Below, one piece after another: positions 11,462 through 22,621 of a stretch of 64,000 bases of DNA. This stretch comes from Diploptera punctata (Eukaryota; Arthropoda; Insecta; Blattodea; Blaberidae). The notes beneath the pieces were generated by a model. That model was not told where the DNA came from. It ran no database searches and worked only from the letters and a program-made list of their open reading frames with translations. The position numbers and the translations under genes were made by a program. Where the stretch lies: assembly GCA_030220185.1 (NCBI GenBank), contig JASPKZ010007537.1, positions 83,501 through 147,500 of the forward strand, given 5' to 3'. The first letter of the stretch is position 1, and the number at the start of each line of letters is the position of its first letter.

Positions 11462-11473
11462 ATTATTTGCTTA

Positions 11474-12162
11474 GTAATATTTTTCCACTTCTCCGAGCTA
11501 CAGTGTTCATGTTGAATTGACAACACTGGACTGCAAGTGTAAACAACGGGCCTTATGAGGCTCAAAATTGTGAGTAGTGGGAGGGGCGAAAGAAAAGAGA
11601 GAGATAGAAATGAAGGGAGGGAAATTATTTAACGAGGAGAAAATGAATTAGTGTTTAGTTCGCATATCTTACGGGGACACAGATCCGTTCATCAGACTAT
11701 ACTTGAGTAATAAGTAGACCCTAAATAATAAAAGCATAAATCAGGAAAAAATGAAACATTTGTTATTTGAAATGATATGATTAAAATTGATGATTGGCTT
11801 ATTAATGCTAAAAGGTTTGACATGACTTTGTATTAAAAATGTAAGAAGCATTAATACAATGGTTATAACTTGTCATCCTAATGTATGATCTGATTGAAAC
11901 AAAGAAGATTTCTATGAATTAAAACTACGCCTTTTCAAACTAGGAAAGTATTGTTTGTTAATGGAACGTGAGGAAATGAATAGTACGTGCTTATATTTGT
12001 CCTGAAGCTGCTGCAGTTCTTCTTTTACACAAGAAAGAAAAGATCTTACAGGATATATTGTTATCCATTGTGTTTAACTTTTGATATAATACAAATAATA
12101 TTCTTCTTTTCCTGAAAGTGACAATCCTATATTTATACAAAGATCATACAATGCTAACACCC

Positions 12163-12229
<67 letters not shown>

Positions 12230-12307
12230 GTTATTATTATTATCATCATCATCATCATTATTATCACTATTATTAACTTTCGATATATTCTCATATCCAA
12301 TCTATAA
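11474..12307. other. No gene; (ATT)n/(ATC)n array at the end
   Basis: Nothing recognised up to about 12165; then about 95 bases of (ATT)n grading into (ATC)n. Confidence 0.6.
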
Positions 12308-12904
12308 CACTGGTCAACATGATTTTTGTCTCATGTGTACCAATAGTTGTACTTAATGCAGTTTTTTTATCGTGTTTTCAGATATGTATTCGGAATTTCT
12401 CAATCACCCACAGTTTTTTTATTTTAATTTCAATTAATGGATTTAAATAGTCATTTTCTGCTTAACAAACGTTAAAGGGATTTCGTCAAAATCAAAACAT
12501 ACAGTGGTGCACCCTGACTTGCAATCTGCAATGAGACCAGTTCCACACTGCGAAGAATTGCCCATACCAAAGCCTCCAGAACATGTGACATTAGATGAAG
12601 AGAGCTCAGATTCTGATGAAAGTAAGGAAGAAGAAGAAACAGATTTTGAACAACTTTTGAACAAAGCTGTTCATCTGAGCCTCATTTATTGACTCAAGAA
12701 AACCTTAACGATCTCATACGAGATTTAAAGTTATCCAAAAACCAGTCAGAAATGCTTGGTTCCCGGCTAAAAGAATGGAATCTCTCGGAAACTTTACGTG
12801 ATGGAGAAAAACCTATATCACATTTGAATTCAGGAGAAAAAATACTATCAGAATCACATATTTTTCTTTCTGAGTCAAAAAAAGTTTTTTTTTGTTGATC
12901 AGTG
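12308..12904 (+). mobile_element. CACTG DNA transposon copy 3, with N-terminal coding remnant
   Basis: Left end CACTGGTCAACATG, right end TTGTTGATCAGTG, flanked by TAA/TAA. Unlike the other copies it keeps the N-terminal part of the protein and has lost the C-terminal block. It is a complementary deletion derivative. Confidence 0.82.
12504..12779 (+). pseudogene. N-terminal remnant of the CACTG-element protein
   Basis: Frame 1 reads SAMRPVPHCEELPIP, then an acidic Ser/Asp/Glu stretch (DEESSDSDES) and FEQLLNKAV. After a 1-nt shift near 12675 it continues SEPHLLTQENLNDLIRDL and KLSKNQSEMLGSRLKEWN. I recall this layout (RPVPH, acidic stretch, LNDLIRDL, LGSRLKE) from the same uncharacterised protein family whose C-terminus lies in the other copies. 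No enzymatic motif is visible here. Confidence 0.62.
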
Positions 12905-13067
12905 TAATCAAGAAAGAACAAATTTTCTATTAATCAATAATATAACAATAATAGATAGATAGATCATCGGTTGATTAATGTCTTTGACATCGTCCGATTC
13001 TTAACAGCCAATTTTGTCGGTCCATCCAATCTCCTGGTTGTAGATGTTTATCCTTTATGTATAAATA

Positions 13068-13809
13068 CCCGGGCTTCCAATATAAAACCGGACCGGCCTT
13101 ACGGAGTTTCACCCGGCACTCAGTGCTGTCTCTTCCTCCCGCAATTCACCCTGCCTGCCACCCGTCCTTGAACTGTTTCTTACCTTATAGAAAATGCTGG
13201 AAATGTTGTCCTCCCGCAGTTAAACAGGCATTATACCGAGTAAACACATTTAGATTGACACGCTGTAGTTCGGGCACTGTCAAGTTTCTGATTTAATTTC
13301 TTATGTTGTTCTTCAGTTCTTCCAAATGTGTGCGGATTTGTTTTGTACACTTTGTCTTTCAGGCTACCCCACAAATAAAAATCACACACTGTTAGATCTG
13401 GGGAGCGAGGGGGCCATACACCAGCACTAATCACTCTATCTTCAAACACTTCCCTAATTTTTCTTCGGTGAGAACCGTACGCCTTCGCGTGTGTTTCTTA
13501 TTTTGTACTGAACCAGTGGTCTCAAATTTAGTCACAAGATCGTGGATTGTCGATCTGGAAGGAGGTAATTGTCCAGGGAAGTTCCGAATAAATTCCTCGC
13601 GAACGCGACGAGCTGATTCGTAATTATAATAACATTTACAGACATAAATGCGCTGTTCTAATGTCAGCTGACGTCTCATCTTGTCGAACGATAGTAAACT
13701 GACTAGTTCAAGGACGAGCGGCTGGCAGAGTGAAATGCGGACGAGGAGAGAGCGCTGCCTGACTGGTGAAACCCCGTGAGGCCGGTCCGGGTTTATATTG
13801 GAAGCCCGT
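13068..13809 (-). mobile_element. Mariner/Tc1-superfamily element, internally deleted, in LINE-O
   Basis: 742 bp with ~45-bp inverted ends (CGGGCTTCCAATATAAA, CCGGACCGGCCT, GTTTCACC) and a TA on each side (13066-13067 and 13810-13811). The ends are long for mariner but the TA target and encoded transposase pieces fit the superfamily. Confidence 0.88.
13231..13679 (-). pseudogene. Mariner-type transposase, middle deleted
   Basis: The N-terminus (13679 down) reads MRRQLTLEQRIYVCKCYYN, then PSRSTIHDLVTKFETTGSV, a helix-turn-helix DNA-binding region of the DUF4817 type. It stops after TVLTEEKL and resumes, one base out of frame, at EVFEDRVISAGVWPPRSPDL and VCDFYLWGSLKDKVY, the last part of the DDE domain. 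From memory of the family, about 180 residues with the first two catalytic Asp are missing. A second 1-nt shift follows NPHT. Non-functional. Confidence 0.85.
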
Positions 13810-14050
13810 TATATTCCGACTCCAGGAGGTTTTAGGTCTTCCTCTGCCTCGTCTTCCCTCAGGTTTCCATTCCAATACACATTTTGGTTGCCGGTCCTCT
13901 TGTATTCGCTGGGCATGTCCGTACCATCTTCATTGCTGAGTTTTAATATAATCTAAAATACGGTCTTCAATATTCATTTTCTCCCTTATAACTGAGTTCC
14001 TAATTTTTTCTCTTCTTGAAATTCTTGCTGCCCTTCGTATATAACAATGA

Positions 14051-14640
14051 TCCCTTAATTAAATTATATAATTCCCCTACAAATATTATTAACTTAATAT
14101 TAGCTTGTATTTTTTAACCTTTATTGCAACAGTAGAAATTATTGATATCTTTAAAGGTCTGCAACGTCAAAACTTTTCCTATATAAACCACTAAATTATG
14201 ATAAAACCACAATCTCATTTTATAAAAGCTTTGTTATTAATAATAGAAATAAAGCTGTGAGATAACGCAACATTTCCGGGGGAAAAAAAAGTATCGGAAG
14301 TGTGTATCAATAATAGAGTAGAATTGGTGGGTTCCACACTGCTTATTTCTGTTTTGAGACTTACCACTAACTCGGGGTGAACATAACGTAAGAAATTTGC
14401 TAAGGAGATGCTATTCTTATCTCAAAGTTCAACTTGTCACGTGTCTAAGTGATATGGGAGCGACCGCTTTCTTTGAAAGAAATCATGTTCTGGAATGTTC
14501 CATATCCTAAAAATTCCAGGTCTTGATCGGTATCAAACCCGCAAACTTCGTATTCACGGCGCGAACGTCCGCTTATTAAAATAATTATAGCTAAGGTCTT
14601 CAAGAATTATTTTATTTTAGGTGCCTATAAATACAATAAT
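14051..14640. other. No recognisable feature
   Basis: AT-rich. A weak tRNA-like box-B sequence on the minus strand (GGGTTTGATACC, 14530-14541) has no matching box A. Confidence 0.5.
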
Positions 14641-14805
14641 GTCCACCGCTGTGGTCTCGGAGTAGGCATCGTACGCATCTGACCTGGATTAGATCTCCGG
14701 TCGGGACAAGTTTCCTGGGTGATTTTTTTTCCCGGGGTTTTTCCTCACCTGTGAGACAAATGTCAGGAAACTTTTAAGCCCAAAGCATCATCTGTCCATC
14801 AGTAA

Positions 14806-14837
<32 letters not shown>

Positions 14838-15060
14838 AAAATTGTGTGTGTTGTCTCGGAGGAGACCTTGGCATTGAGCTGAACCCTCATTCGGGGAGTA
14901 CCTCCAAGTGCTTGTGTGGCCAAAAAAGGTATGTGTAGGTTATACACGTTTAAAATCCTTCTCCTGACAGGTTGTGCCACTGTAAGGCCCTTCAGGAATG
15001 AGATTTGTATATAAGAAAATGTCAAAGATCAATGCTTTTACTAGGAGCCTGAATGGAGTA
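14641..15060 (+). repeat. SINE-C head with tail G, (TG)n inside
   Basis: The head GTCCACCGCTGTGGTCTCGG and core GGGTGATTTTTTTTCCCGG are followed by (GT)n (14806-14834) and a tail with TGTGTGGCCAAAAAAGG and AAAATCCTTCTCCTGA, also present at 32490-32780. Head and core are diverged. Confidence 0.65.
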
Positions 15061-15094
15061 ATGGTTAGCACACTAAAGATAGAGATATCAGGTC

Positions 15095-15305
15095 CCCGAA
15101 CATCATCTGGCCATCATTATCATCACTAACACATTCACCTCATTAGATTAAGTTTAGGTTTAAGACCTCTTCTGTCGCATCATTACCTATCGCCATCAGC
15201 CATCATATCATTGAGGGCAGCATAATCCCACCTTCCAGGAGCCCCAACCTCAGAAGTGGGTTACAATACGCCAATGCCAGGAGAGAATACCAGAAATGTC
15301 TAAAT
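15095..15305 (+). repeat. SINE tail E without SINE-C head
   Basis: Shares CCCCGAACATCATCTGGCC, TTAGATTAAGTTTAGG and CTTCCAGGAGCCCCAACCTC with the tail-E copies at 10845 and 55372. The sequence just upstream (GAGTAATGGTTAGCACAC) may be the remains of a different tRNA-like head. Confidence 0.65.
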
Positions 15306-15549
15306 GACACACTGGTAGCACTGAAAAAAATGTTTGTTATTCTCGTGTAGTTAAGTCAAATATGATTCTAGTTATTAAATTCAAATTAATTTCTGCAGGA
15401 AGTCCATTGCGGTTTGCTGAACTCATTCTATGTGGGAAAAATTGTTAATTATAAATTCTCTAAGAGATTGTTAATTACAAACATGATTAGTGTCTAACTG
15501 GCCTATTACATTTTTCTACTTGTCCTATTTGACGGAAATGAGAGACTAA

Positions 15550-16422
15550 ATCTCTAGAGGACGAGGAAGGCTTACAACTGAATGGTATTAATAAGCTGTT
15601 AGTTTATGCTGATTATGTAGTACTACTGAGCGATAGCGAGGAGATACTAAAGGACAACACACACTCACTATTGACTAAAACTAAGAAATTGGGACTGGAA
15701 GTAAATATCAATAAAACTAAATATATGGTCAAACGTCGAAATACAAATGGAAATAGACAGCTAATGACAAATGAGGGAAATTTTGAGGAGGTGGCATAAT
15801 TCAAATACCCAGGAACAATAATCACAAATATGAACGAGATGCACAAAGAAATTAAACATATGCTCTATTCTGCATATGCGTGCTATTATGCATTACATAG
15901 ACTTTTGATGTCCCAACTCCTTTCAAAATAACGTTAAACTGAAAATATATAAAACTATTGTTGTACCAGTTATACTATATGGATGCGAAACATGGACTCT
16001 TACTTTAAGGGAGGAAAGGAGATTACGAGTATTTGAGAATAAAGTACTTAGGAAAAATGTTGGACCAAAGAGAGATGAACAGACAGATGAATGGAGAAGA
16101 CTACATAACAATGAACTACATGGTCTTTATAGGAAGCCAGATATAATAAGAGTTAAGTCTCGTAGACTGCGATGGGCAGGACATGTGGCACTTATGGGGA
16201 ATGAAAGACGTGCATGGAAGCTTCTTGTAGGAATAACAGAGGGAAAACGCCCAGTTGGTAGACCAAGAATGAGGTGAGAATAACATTAACTATGATTTGA
16301 GGCAAGTAGATTGTACAGGGGATGATTTGAAAACATTGGCTCAGGACAAGGATGTATGGAGAGCTTATGTCCGCGCGGCCATGAACCTACGGGTTCGATA
16401 GTGCCAATGAGTAAGTAAGTAT
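15550..16422 (+). pseudogene. LINE-A, 5'-truncated, catalytic box mutated
   Basis: Starts at EGLQLNGINKLLVYADYVV, so the catalytic YADD is YADY (GAT to TAT). It continues SDSEEILKDNTH and runs, with stops and shifts (a stop after FEEVA), to AMNLRVR-stop and a short (AAGT)n tail. Confidence 0.85.
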
Positions 16423-16424
16423 AA

Positions 16425-17299
16425 TTCACGGATTTCTACGCACGTTCCGCACTGTCAATAGGGCCTATCGAGTTTTTTAGGTAACCGTATATCTATCTCC
16501 ACTTCTGATTCATTTTTACGGTATTCCTCATACTGTCTTTGGACCAAAAACCACACATGTATTCTAATATATTCTACAATAGTAATTCTTCCTCTTTTTA
16601 ATTACAGTAAATAATCCTAAGAATGTTTCGTTAAAATAATTTATTGTACAAAATGTTGAAAGTACCATAAACCTTCCAATGTTTGAAGCAAAATTTTGAC
16701 ACAGGAGGCAAACTGTGTAGTGTCAATGGATTTCTTAGAAAGAAGTCAAGATGGAAACGAAAGTTGTCAAGTATGAAATTGTTCAGTCACCTTTCTGTTC
16801 CACTGCTGCACTTCCGTTTGTACAGCGTCTCACGTCACTGCATACCGAACAAGTGACTACAGTAGATGCGCATCGACTATTTTCGGAATTATGATCATAT
16901 GAGTACATGACTCTATCTGGAATGAATGAGCTTTATGGAATAAAATGCTTATATATTACATTATTATATAAAAACGATCAGTGTATGGCAGAGAAGAAAA
17001 GAGCATTTCATATCTGAAATTCTATTCCATGGAATGTTAGAGTATTTTGTCAAATATTTTATGTAAGAAGTGTTGCTATAGAAAGCTGTGTGACTTTATC
17101 CATCATATTTTTAAGAGACTTTGAGTTAGTTTTTTCTTGGGTTTGTTAATTAATTAATTAATTAATTTGTTATTATGTAACGTTATTATGTAACGTTAGA
17201 AATTAACCACACTCTAAATTACTGTAAATAATTAATTGTACTGTAACTAAAACCCTAACGTACCAGATGCTGAAATAGGGTTCATATTATTGGAGATTC

Positions 17300-17372
<73 letters not shown>

Positions 17373-17547
17373 TTAGACTATTAACAACACTAACGACAGT
17401 GAAATTGTTAACTAAAACCTGTATCCTCTACCGAAAGAATAAAAATGATTCTTATGACATTTGATCACTGTAGGCACTGCATTATTCTTTTTTATTATAC
17501 TCATGTTTATATATATTATTCATTAAAAATATGTTTATAACAAATAA
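16425..17547. other. No gene; (AATT)n and (AAT)n tracts
   Basis: Short (TTAA)n at about 17146-17166 and (AAT)n at about 17301-17371. Otherwise nothing recognised. Confidence 0.55.
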
Positions 17548-18305
17548 TACGAAAATGAACTGTCTTTTATTAGCAGATGACCAGATCATTGTAGCTTCCT
17601 CAGAAATCAAGTACAAAAATCAGTTTATAAATTATGGAAACTAATGAACGATTATAATTTAAAGATATCAACAGAGAAAACAAAGTCAATGGCATTTATT
17701 GGAACTCAGCATAAAAGGACAAAAATTGTAATTGGAGCAAACATAATTGAACAAGTAACTTGTTTCAATTATCTGGGATGCATGATATCGTACCAGCAAA
17801 ATTTCGACATGGAGAAGAAATTAGGAAAATTTCAACAGATATGTGGTTCAATAAGAACATATTTGAGAAATAAAACCACAAGGGAAACTCAATTAAAACT
17901 TTACAAAACAGTAGCCGTTCCAACGTTAACATACAGATCTGAGACTTGGCCTTTAACGATCTCTGATAAACATAAAATTGAGACAATAGAAATGAGATTT
18001 CTCAAATCAGTTGCAGGTGTATCTCTAAGAGATCAAAAGAGAAGTCAAGATATCAGAGATAAATTACAAATATATAATATAAACGAGAGAATACACAGAA
18101 ATAAATGTAATTGGTTTGAACATATACAAAGAATGCCAAATAATCGTTTATCAAAACAGCTGCTTTATTATAAACCTCTAGGCCGAAGAAATGTAGGAAG
18201 ACCAAAACGTCGTTGGAAAGACGACCTGCACGCACACCATACAGAGCACCGGGGAGCGGAACGGGCCAACAGGCCCATACCTTGAAGATAATGATGATAA
18301 ATAAT
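17548..18305 (+). pseudogene. LINE-J 3' part, 213-codon open frame
   Basis: The catalytic box region reads NCLLLADDQIIVASSE at about 17560, then a stop and shift. The main open frame (17644-18285) has NLKISTEKTKSMAF, YRSETWPLTI (usual YGSETW), WFEHIQRMPNNRLSKQL and GRRNVGRPKRRWKDDL. The 3' end is GGGCCAACAGGCCCATACCTTGAAG, then GATAATGATGATAAATAA. This is the RT palm end plus C-terminal block. No endonuclease. Confidence 0.82.
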
Positions 18306-18339
18306 TGTGTTAAATAGTAGAGAAGACAAAAACAATTAC

Positions 18340-18790
18340 CTTTTTAGGAAAGTCGCCCATAAGGCCGAAAATAATAAGAGAAAATAAACTTATATCACAA
18401 GTGTTAAATTTTAATTATCTAGGTTATGAATTGTCTACTGGATATGGAACAAGAAAAGATAAAGATAAACTATCAAAATTTCAAATGATACGTGGCACCA
18501 TTCATAGAACTCTAAAACATAAAACAAGGAAGGATACAAGATTGAAGTTCTACAAAACAATGGCGGTACCGGTACTTTTATACGGTAGTGAGTCCTGGGT
18601 AACAAATAAGAGAAGTTCGAGTAGAATACAAAATGCAAAAATGACTTTTCTGAGAAGGACCAAAGGATTCACAAAATTGGACCACATAAGAAATGAAGAA
18701 ATAAGGAGTGAATTAGAAATGCATTCAACAAATGACAGAATTCAATAACACCGCATTGGCTGGGAAGAGCATATTCAGGGAATGGAAGAA
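18340..18790 (+). pseudogene. LINE-M fragment directly downstream of LINE-J
   Basis: Reads KTITFLGKSPIRPKII, FNYLGYELSTGY, MAVPVLLYGSESW, LRRTKGFTKLDHIRNEE, then a stop before HRIGWEEHIQGME. Same orientation as LINE-J but a different family; no 3' terminus. Confidence 0.75.
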
Positions 18791-18957
18791 ACAATTATTT
18801 TAATGTATTAGACAAAGGTTTATTACCTTCATGTGATTTGTCATAATATAATTTCAATCTGACATCAAAATAACATTCGTTACGAAATTTATGATATATA
18901 TCAGAGAAGATTATTTAAATACACATTTAGGATATCAAAATAAGTCAATTTAACTGA

Positions 18958-19642
18958 CTATTTAACTCATGCCCCAAATGGGAGTCAATGACCAATCACA
19001 TTTCAATGTTTTTTTTATTTACAACCAATCACAGTCGTGTTTCGCCTAGAATTTACCAACTAAAGTTTATCATAATAAAGAGAGCACCTCCTTTTTAACA
19101 TTCCGAATAGGTCATAGCATTATTTTGCAGTGACTGACTCTCCAAGAAATATGGCTACCAGATGGTATATATAGTGCATGAATGTCAGCAGAAAGCGCAT
19201 GCAAGAGATAATATAAAAACATTTGTAATAATTGATTATACTATAAAAAAAGAAACCACTGTTTGCACTTTCTTAAACGAATTATTTTCCAGGAAATGAC
19301 GTTGCAGAAAAATATAATTGACATATTTACATCATAGGACATCAGAAATTAATACCTATAACGTTGGTTATAAATTTCTCCACTAGGGTGCATTCTTACA
19401 ATATTGCGATCCTTTGGCAATAAATAATATTATGATCTGGTTGCAGTGATGAACAAAAGAAGTAAATGAAGCGTACCAATCATTTCTCATTTGTTTTCAA
19501 ACATCGCCGTTTACATTAAATATATATATATTTTTTAAAATAACTATAGTTAAATAATGATTTGTGGGTAAACAGCTTAATTTTATTCGTTAAATAGTTC
19601 TAACCAATGCCACTCTTGATTTCCAAATTCTCTAGATAAATA
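18958..19642 (-). repeat. HP repeat copy 3, one hairpin arm missing
   Basis: Begins CTATTTAACTCATGCCCC after TGA (18955-18957). It ends inside the first arm of the head palindrome (CTCTAGATAAATATAAG), so the head cannot fold. Confidence 0.78.
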
Positions 19643-20049
19643 TAAGCGATTTTTTAATCCGTTCAAATTCAGCATATATAAAGTGTAAAGAGATTGAAAA
19701 CTATGCTACTATTAAAGTAAATAATTAAAACTGAAAATTAATAAACGCATATTGTTTCGCCTCTACTTAAGAGAAATGCCATCACTGTTCTAACAAGAAT
19801 TATCACGAATAGTCAGAGCTCTAAGAACTACCTACAGTGTACGGAATGAATACTAACTATAACAGGAATTTACTTCACAATGACTTGGGGCATGAAGCAT
19901 GACTCTGTCATTCTTGTTGAAACAAGTGAACTAACTTTTCCAAACTCTCATATGTCTTCCGAAGTAACTTTAGCAGAAATAGTGATGCCACTAATTATAC
20001 TATGCTCTTTTTTTTTCTGTTAATTTGCATAGAGTTGCTTTCATCATCT
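19643..20049. other. No recognisable feature
   Basis: AT-rich, no frame or repeat match. Confidence 0.5.
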
Positions 20050-20271
20050 CAGAGCAGGAATTTGCAACAAGGTGCCCGCGGGCGTCATGGCGCCTTCTGA
20101 TAGTAATTATATCGCCGGCATAATATTTTGTAATTCACCACAAGATGGTTCTCGAGAATTATTTGAAATTTAATTTGATTATTCTGCAGTCCTCACATTT
20201 TTCTTGGAATCATCTAGAGAAAACCACATTTTTAAAAAGGCTATACATCCTTAATTTGTTGCCGACCCCTG
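20050..20271. mobile_element. Short hAT-like element (MITE), ends diverged
   Basis: Left end CAGAGCAGGAATTTGCAACA with GTGCCCGCGGGC inside, right end TTGTTGCCGACCCCTG. The right end read on the minus strand, CAGGGGTCGGCAAC, is a common hAT-type terminus. No clear 8-bp TSD, so the call rests on the ends alone. Confidence 0.5.
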
Positions 20272-20295
20272 CCTTAGATACTTAGAGTAATTACC

Positions 20296-20750
20296 ATTCT
20301 TCCAGTTATATTATATGGGTGGGAAACATGGACTCTTACTTTAAGGGAAGAAAGGAGATTACAAGTATTTGAGAATAAAGTACTTAGGAAATTTTTTGGA
20401 CCAAAGAGAGATGAACAGACATGTGAATGGAGAAGACTACATAACAATGAACTACATGGTCTTTATAGGAAGCCAGATATAATAAGAACAGCTAAGTCTC
20501 GTAGACTGCGATGGGCAGGACATGTTGCACGTATGGGGAATGAAAGACATGCATGGAAGCTTCTTGTAGGAAAGCCAGAGGGAAAACGCCCAGTTGATAG
20601 ACCAAGAATGAGGTGGGAGAATAACATTAACTATGATTTGAGGGAAGTAGATTATACAGGGAATGATTGGAAAGCATTAGCTCAGGAGAGGGATGTATGG
20701 AGAGTTTATGTCCGCGCGGCCATGAACCTACGGGTTCGATAGTGCCAGTT

Positions 20751-20778
<28 letters not shown>
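20296..20778 (+). mobile_element. LINE-A, 3' end with 10-bp TSD
   Basis: Starts in VILYGWETWTLTL (a W for the usual C), runs through LRWAGHVARMGNERHAW to AMNLRVR-stop and seven AAGT units. AGTAATTACC occurs at 20286-20295 and 20779-20788; its first bases also match the tail, so the exact TSD length is uncertain. Confidence 0.85.
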
Positions 20779-20783
<5 letters not shown>

Positions 20784-20904
20784 TTACCTGAAATAAGCCT
20801 ATAACATACATGCATTAATTTGTGCATTTTGCCTAATCTTATTATTAGGGAGCGGACTTTTATGTAATATAAAATAATATTGCAATGCAGATAGTATATA
20901 TTAT

Positions 20905-21030
20905 TGAGCTGTTTGTGTGTGAAACAAGATAAAAGACAGTCAAAAGTCTTACTTCTCATTATACTATTCAACTGTTTGTGTGTGGAACCAAAACAAGAGA
21001 CAGTCATAAGCCTAACTTCTCATTATACTA
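20905..21030. repeat. Tandem duplication, ~62-bp unit
   Basis: Two diverged units each with CTGTTTGTGTGTG, GACAGTCA and ACTTCTCATTATACTA. Confidence 0.85.
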
Positions 21031-21189
21031 GGTTGCAATATTAACTTTTAGTACATAAAAAACCGCTCCCTACTTATTATTAATATTATTATTACGTTTA
21101 GTATATAAAAAGAAGAGCTATAAGCTTTTCTGCATATTTTTTTCATGTTCTATAATTTATTATAAATTATTGTATACTAGCTAATATCC

Positions 21190-21560
21190 GGCGTTCGCAG
21201 CTACGCCTATAGGCTATAAATTAAATATTGAGGATTAATTAATTATATGGCATACACTGCGACGAACCAAACATGGCGGTTGCTAGAGTAAATTTTTAAT
21301 TCCAAATTTCAGGTAAACTCCCACTTCTAATGATCGGATTTCTGGAGAACACGTACCTCGGTTTATTTTAATAGTATATTCCTAGTTTTGTTGTGAAACA
21401 TCGAAAATTGCCATCCCTAGAGCGATTTTTAAATTTTAGTTTCAGGTGAACTACACCTAATGATTTTAGAACATAATAGATAACGGCTAAACACTCGCCG
21501 CATCTGAAACCCTGTATAAGCAAATTTTCACGAAGATCAGTTGAACAGTTCAGAAGTCTA
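21190..21560 (+). repeat. Old interspersed repeat, unclassified
   Basis: Starts ATATCCGGCGTTCGCAGCTA and ends AAATTTTCACGAAGATCAGTT. These phrases resemble widespread insect repeats I recall but cannot classify. A related end (CATCACGATCGGATCAACGG) lies at 37130-37150. Confidence 0.4.
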
Positions 21561-21589
21561 TAAAGGACATATATATATATATATATATA

Positions 21590-21662
21590 TAATATTATAT
21601 AAGATGTATAGGTTGAATGGAAGAGAAAGTCTTATTGCCTTAATTCTGTAAGAATAAGTATA

Positions 21663-21710
<48 letters not shown>

Positions 21711-21874
21711 TATCGTGTAAAATGTTGTTTTGCATATCAAATTTACATTGCGACATTTAGTATATTTTTAATTATTTATAATTAGTATATCTATATTGTC
21801 AAATATGTATTTGTATTGATGCTGGTTGAGTCGAGAAGGCCTTATGACCTTAACTCTGCCAGAATAAATAAAAC

Positions 21875-21919
<45 letters not shown>

Positions 21920-21937
21920 GTTGTTGTTGTTGTTGTT
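21590..21937 (+). repeat. Two LINE-F-like 3' tails, each ending in (ATT)n
   Basis: 21600-21713 has GGTTGAATGGAAGAGAAAG and TTAATTCTGTAAGAATAAG, then (ATT)n. 21815-21920 has GGTTGAGTCGAGAAGGCC and TTAACTCTGCCAGAATAAA, then (ATT)n and (GTT)n. Both match the minus-strand 3' end of LINE-F, here in plus orientation. Confidence 0.65.
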
Positions 21938-22064
21938 GGCGGCCGTCACGCAGGGCTGACAACCCGGCTGATATCAAGTGCCGATTGTCCAGAAAAAGTG
22001 GGAACCTTAACCTCCCACTACCCCAAGGGCCTCCTGAGGCCTGTAGTGGGAATACTTTACTTTA
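21938..22064 (+). repeat. SINE-A, 3' part
   Basis: From GGCGGCCGTCACGC to GGAATACTTTACTTT, followed by about 70 bases of (ATT)n. Confidence 0.85.
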
Positions 22065-22111
<47 letters not shown>

Positions 22112-22139
22112 TTTATTATTATTATTATTATTATATTAT

Positions 22140-22621
22140 AAACTAGAATCGGAAGAAAATTTAAACAGGTGGCGACGTAAGTAAACAATATGACCTTAAA
22201 ATAAAAATAACAGTAGCTTTTAAAATAATTATATATCAGACAATAACAAATAATTAAGCATGAATTCCATTAAAAGAAGTTGACGCAATCAACCTTGGCA
22301 GCATTATCACCAGGAATGGAAAAATTCAAAACTAGATAAATTAAATAATAAAAATGAATAGCATTTTTATTTATATATGTTTAAGCACTTAAGATTTTTT
22401 AAAATAATAATAATAATATAAGTATATTTTTATGTTATTATTTCTAAAAACAATTATTAGTCATTCAAAATATCTCTGCAGGCAGAAGAATTACGAAGCT
22501 CTGTTTGTTGCTACACGTAACGTCATATAAGGCAGTGTACACTGTCAGCATCCCACGTCCCATCCCCCTCTGCGCTCTAGATAGCAGTGTCACGTGTTCT
22601 ATTCCTGACGAACTACAAAGA
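22140..22621. other. No recognisable feature
   Basis: AT-rich, then GC-richer near 22490-22610. No frame or repeat match. Confidence 0.5.

Larger units (their letters stand above)
12960..14050 (-). pseudogene. LINE-O 3' end, split by a mariner-type element
   Basis: Pieces 12960-13067 and 13810-14050 join into the LINE-O C-terminus, collinear with 6207-6425 and continuing further upstream (minus-strand AMKMVRTCPANTR, RRRGRPKTSW). The insertion at 13068-13809 duplicates the target TA. Confidence 0.8.
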
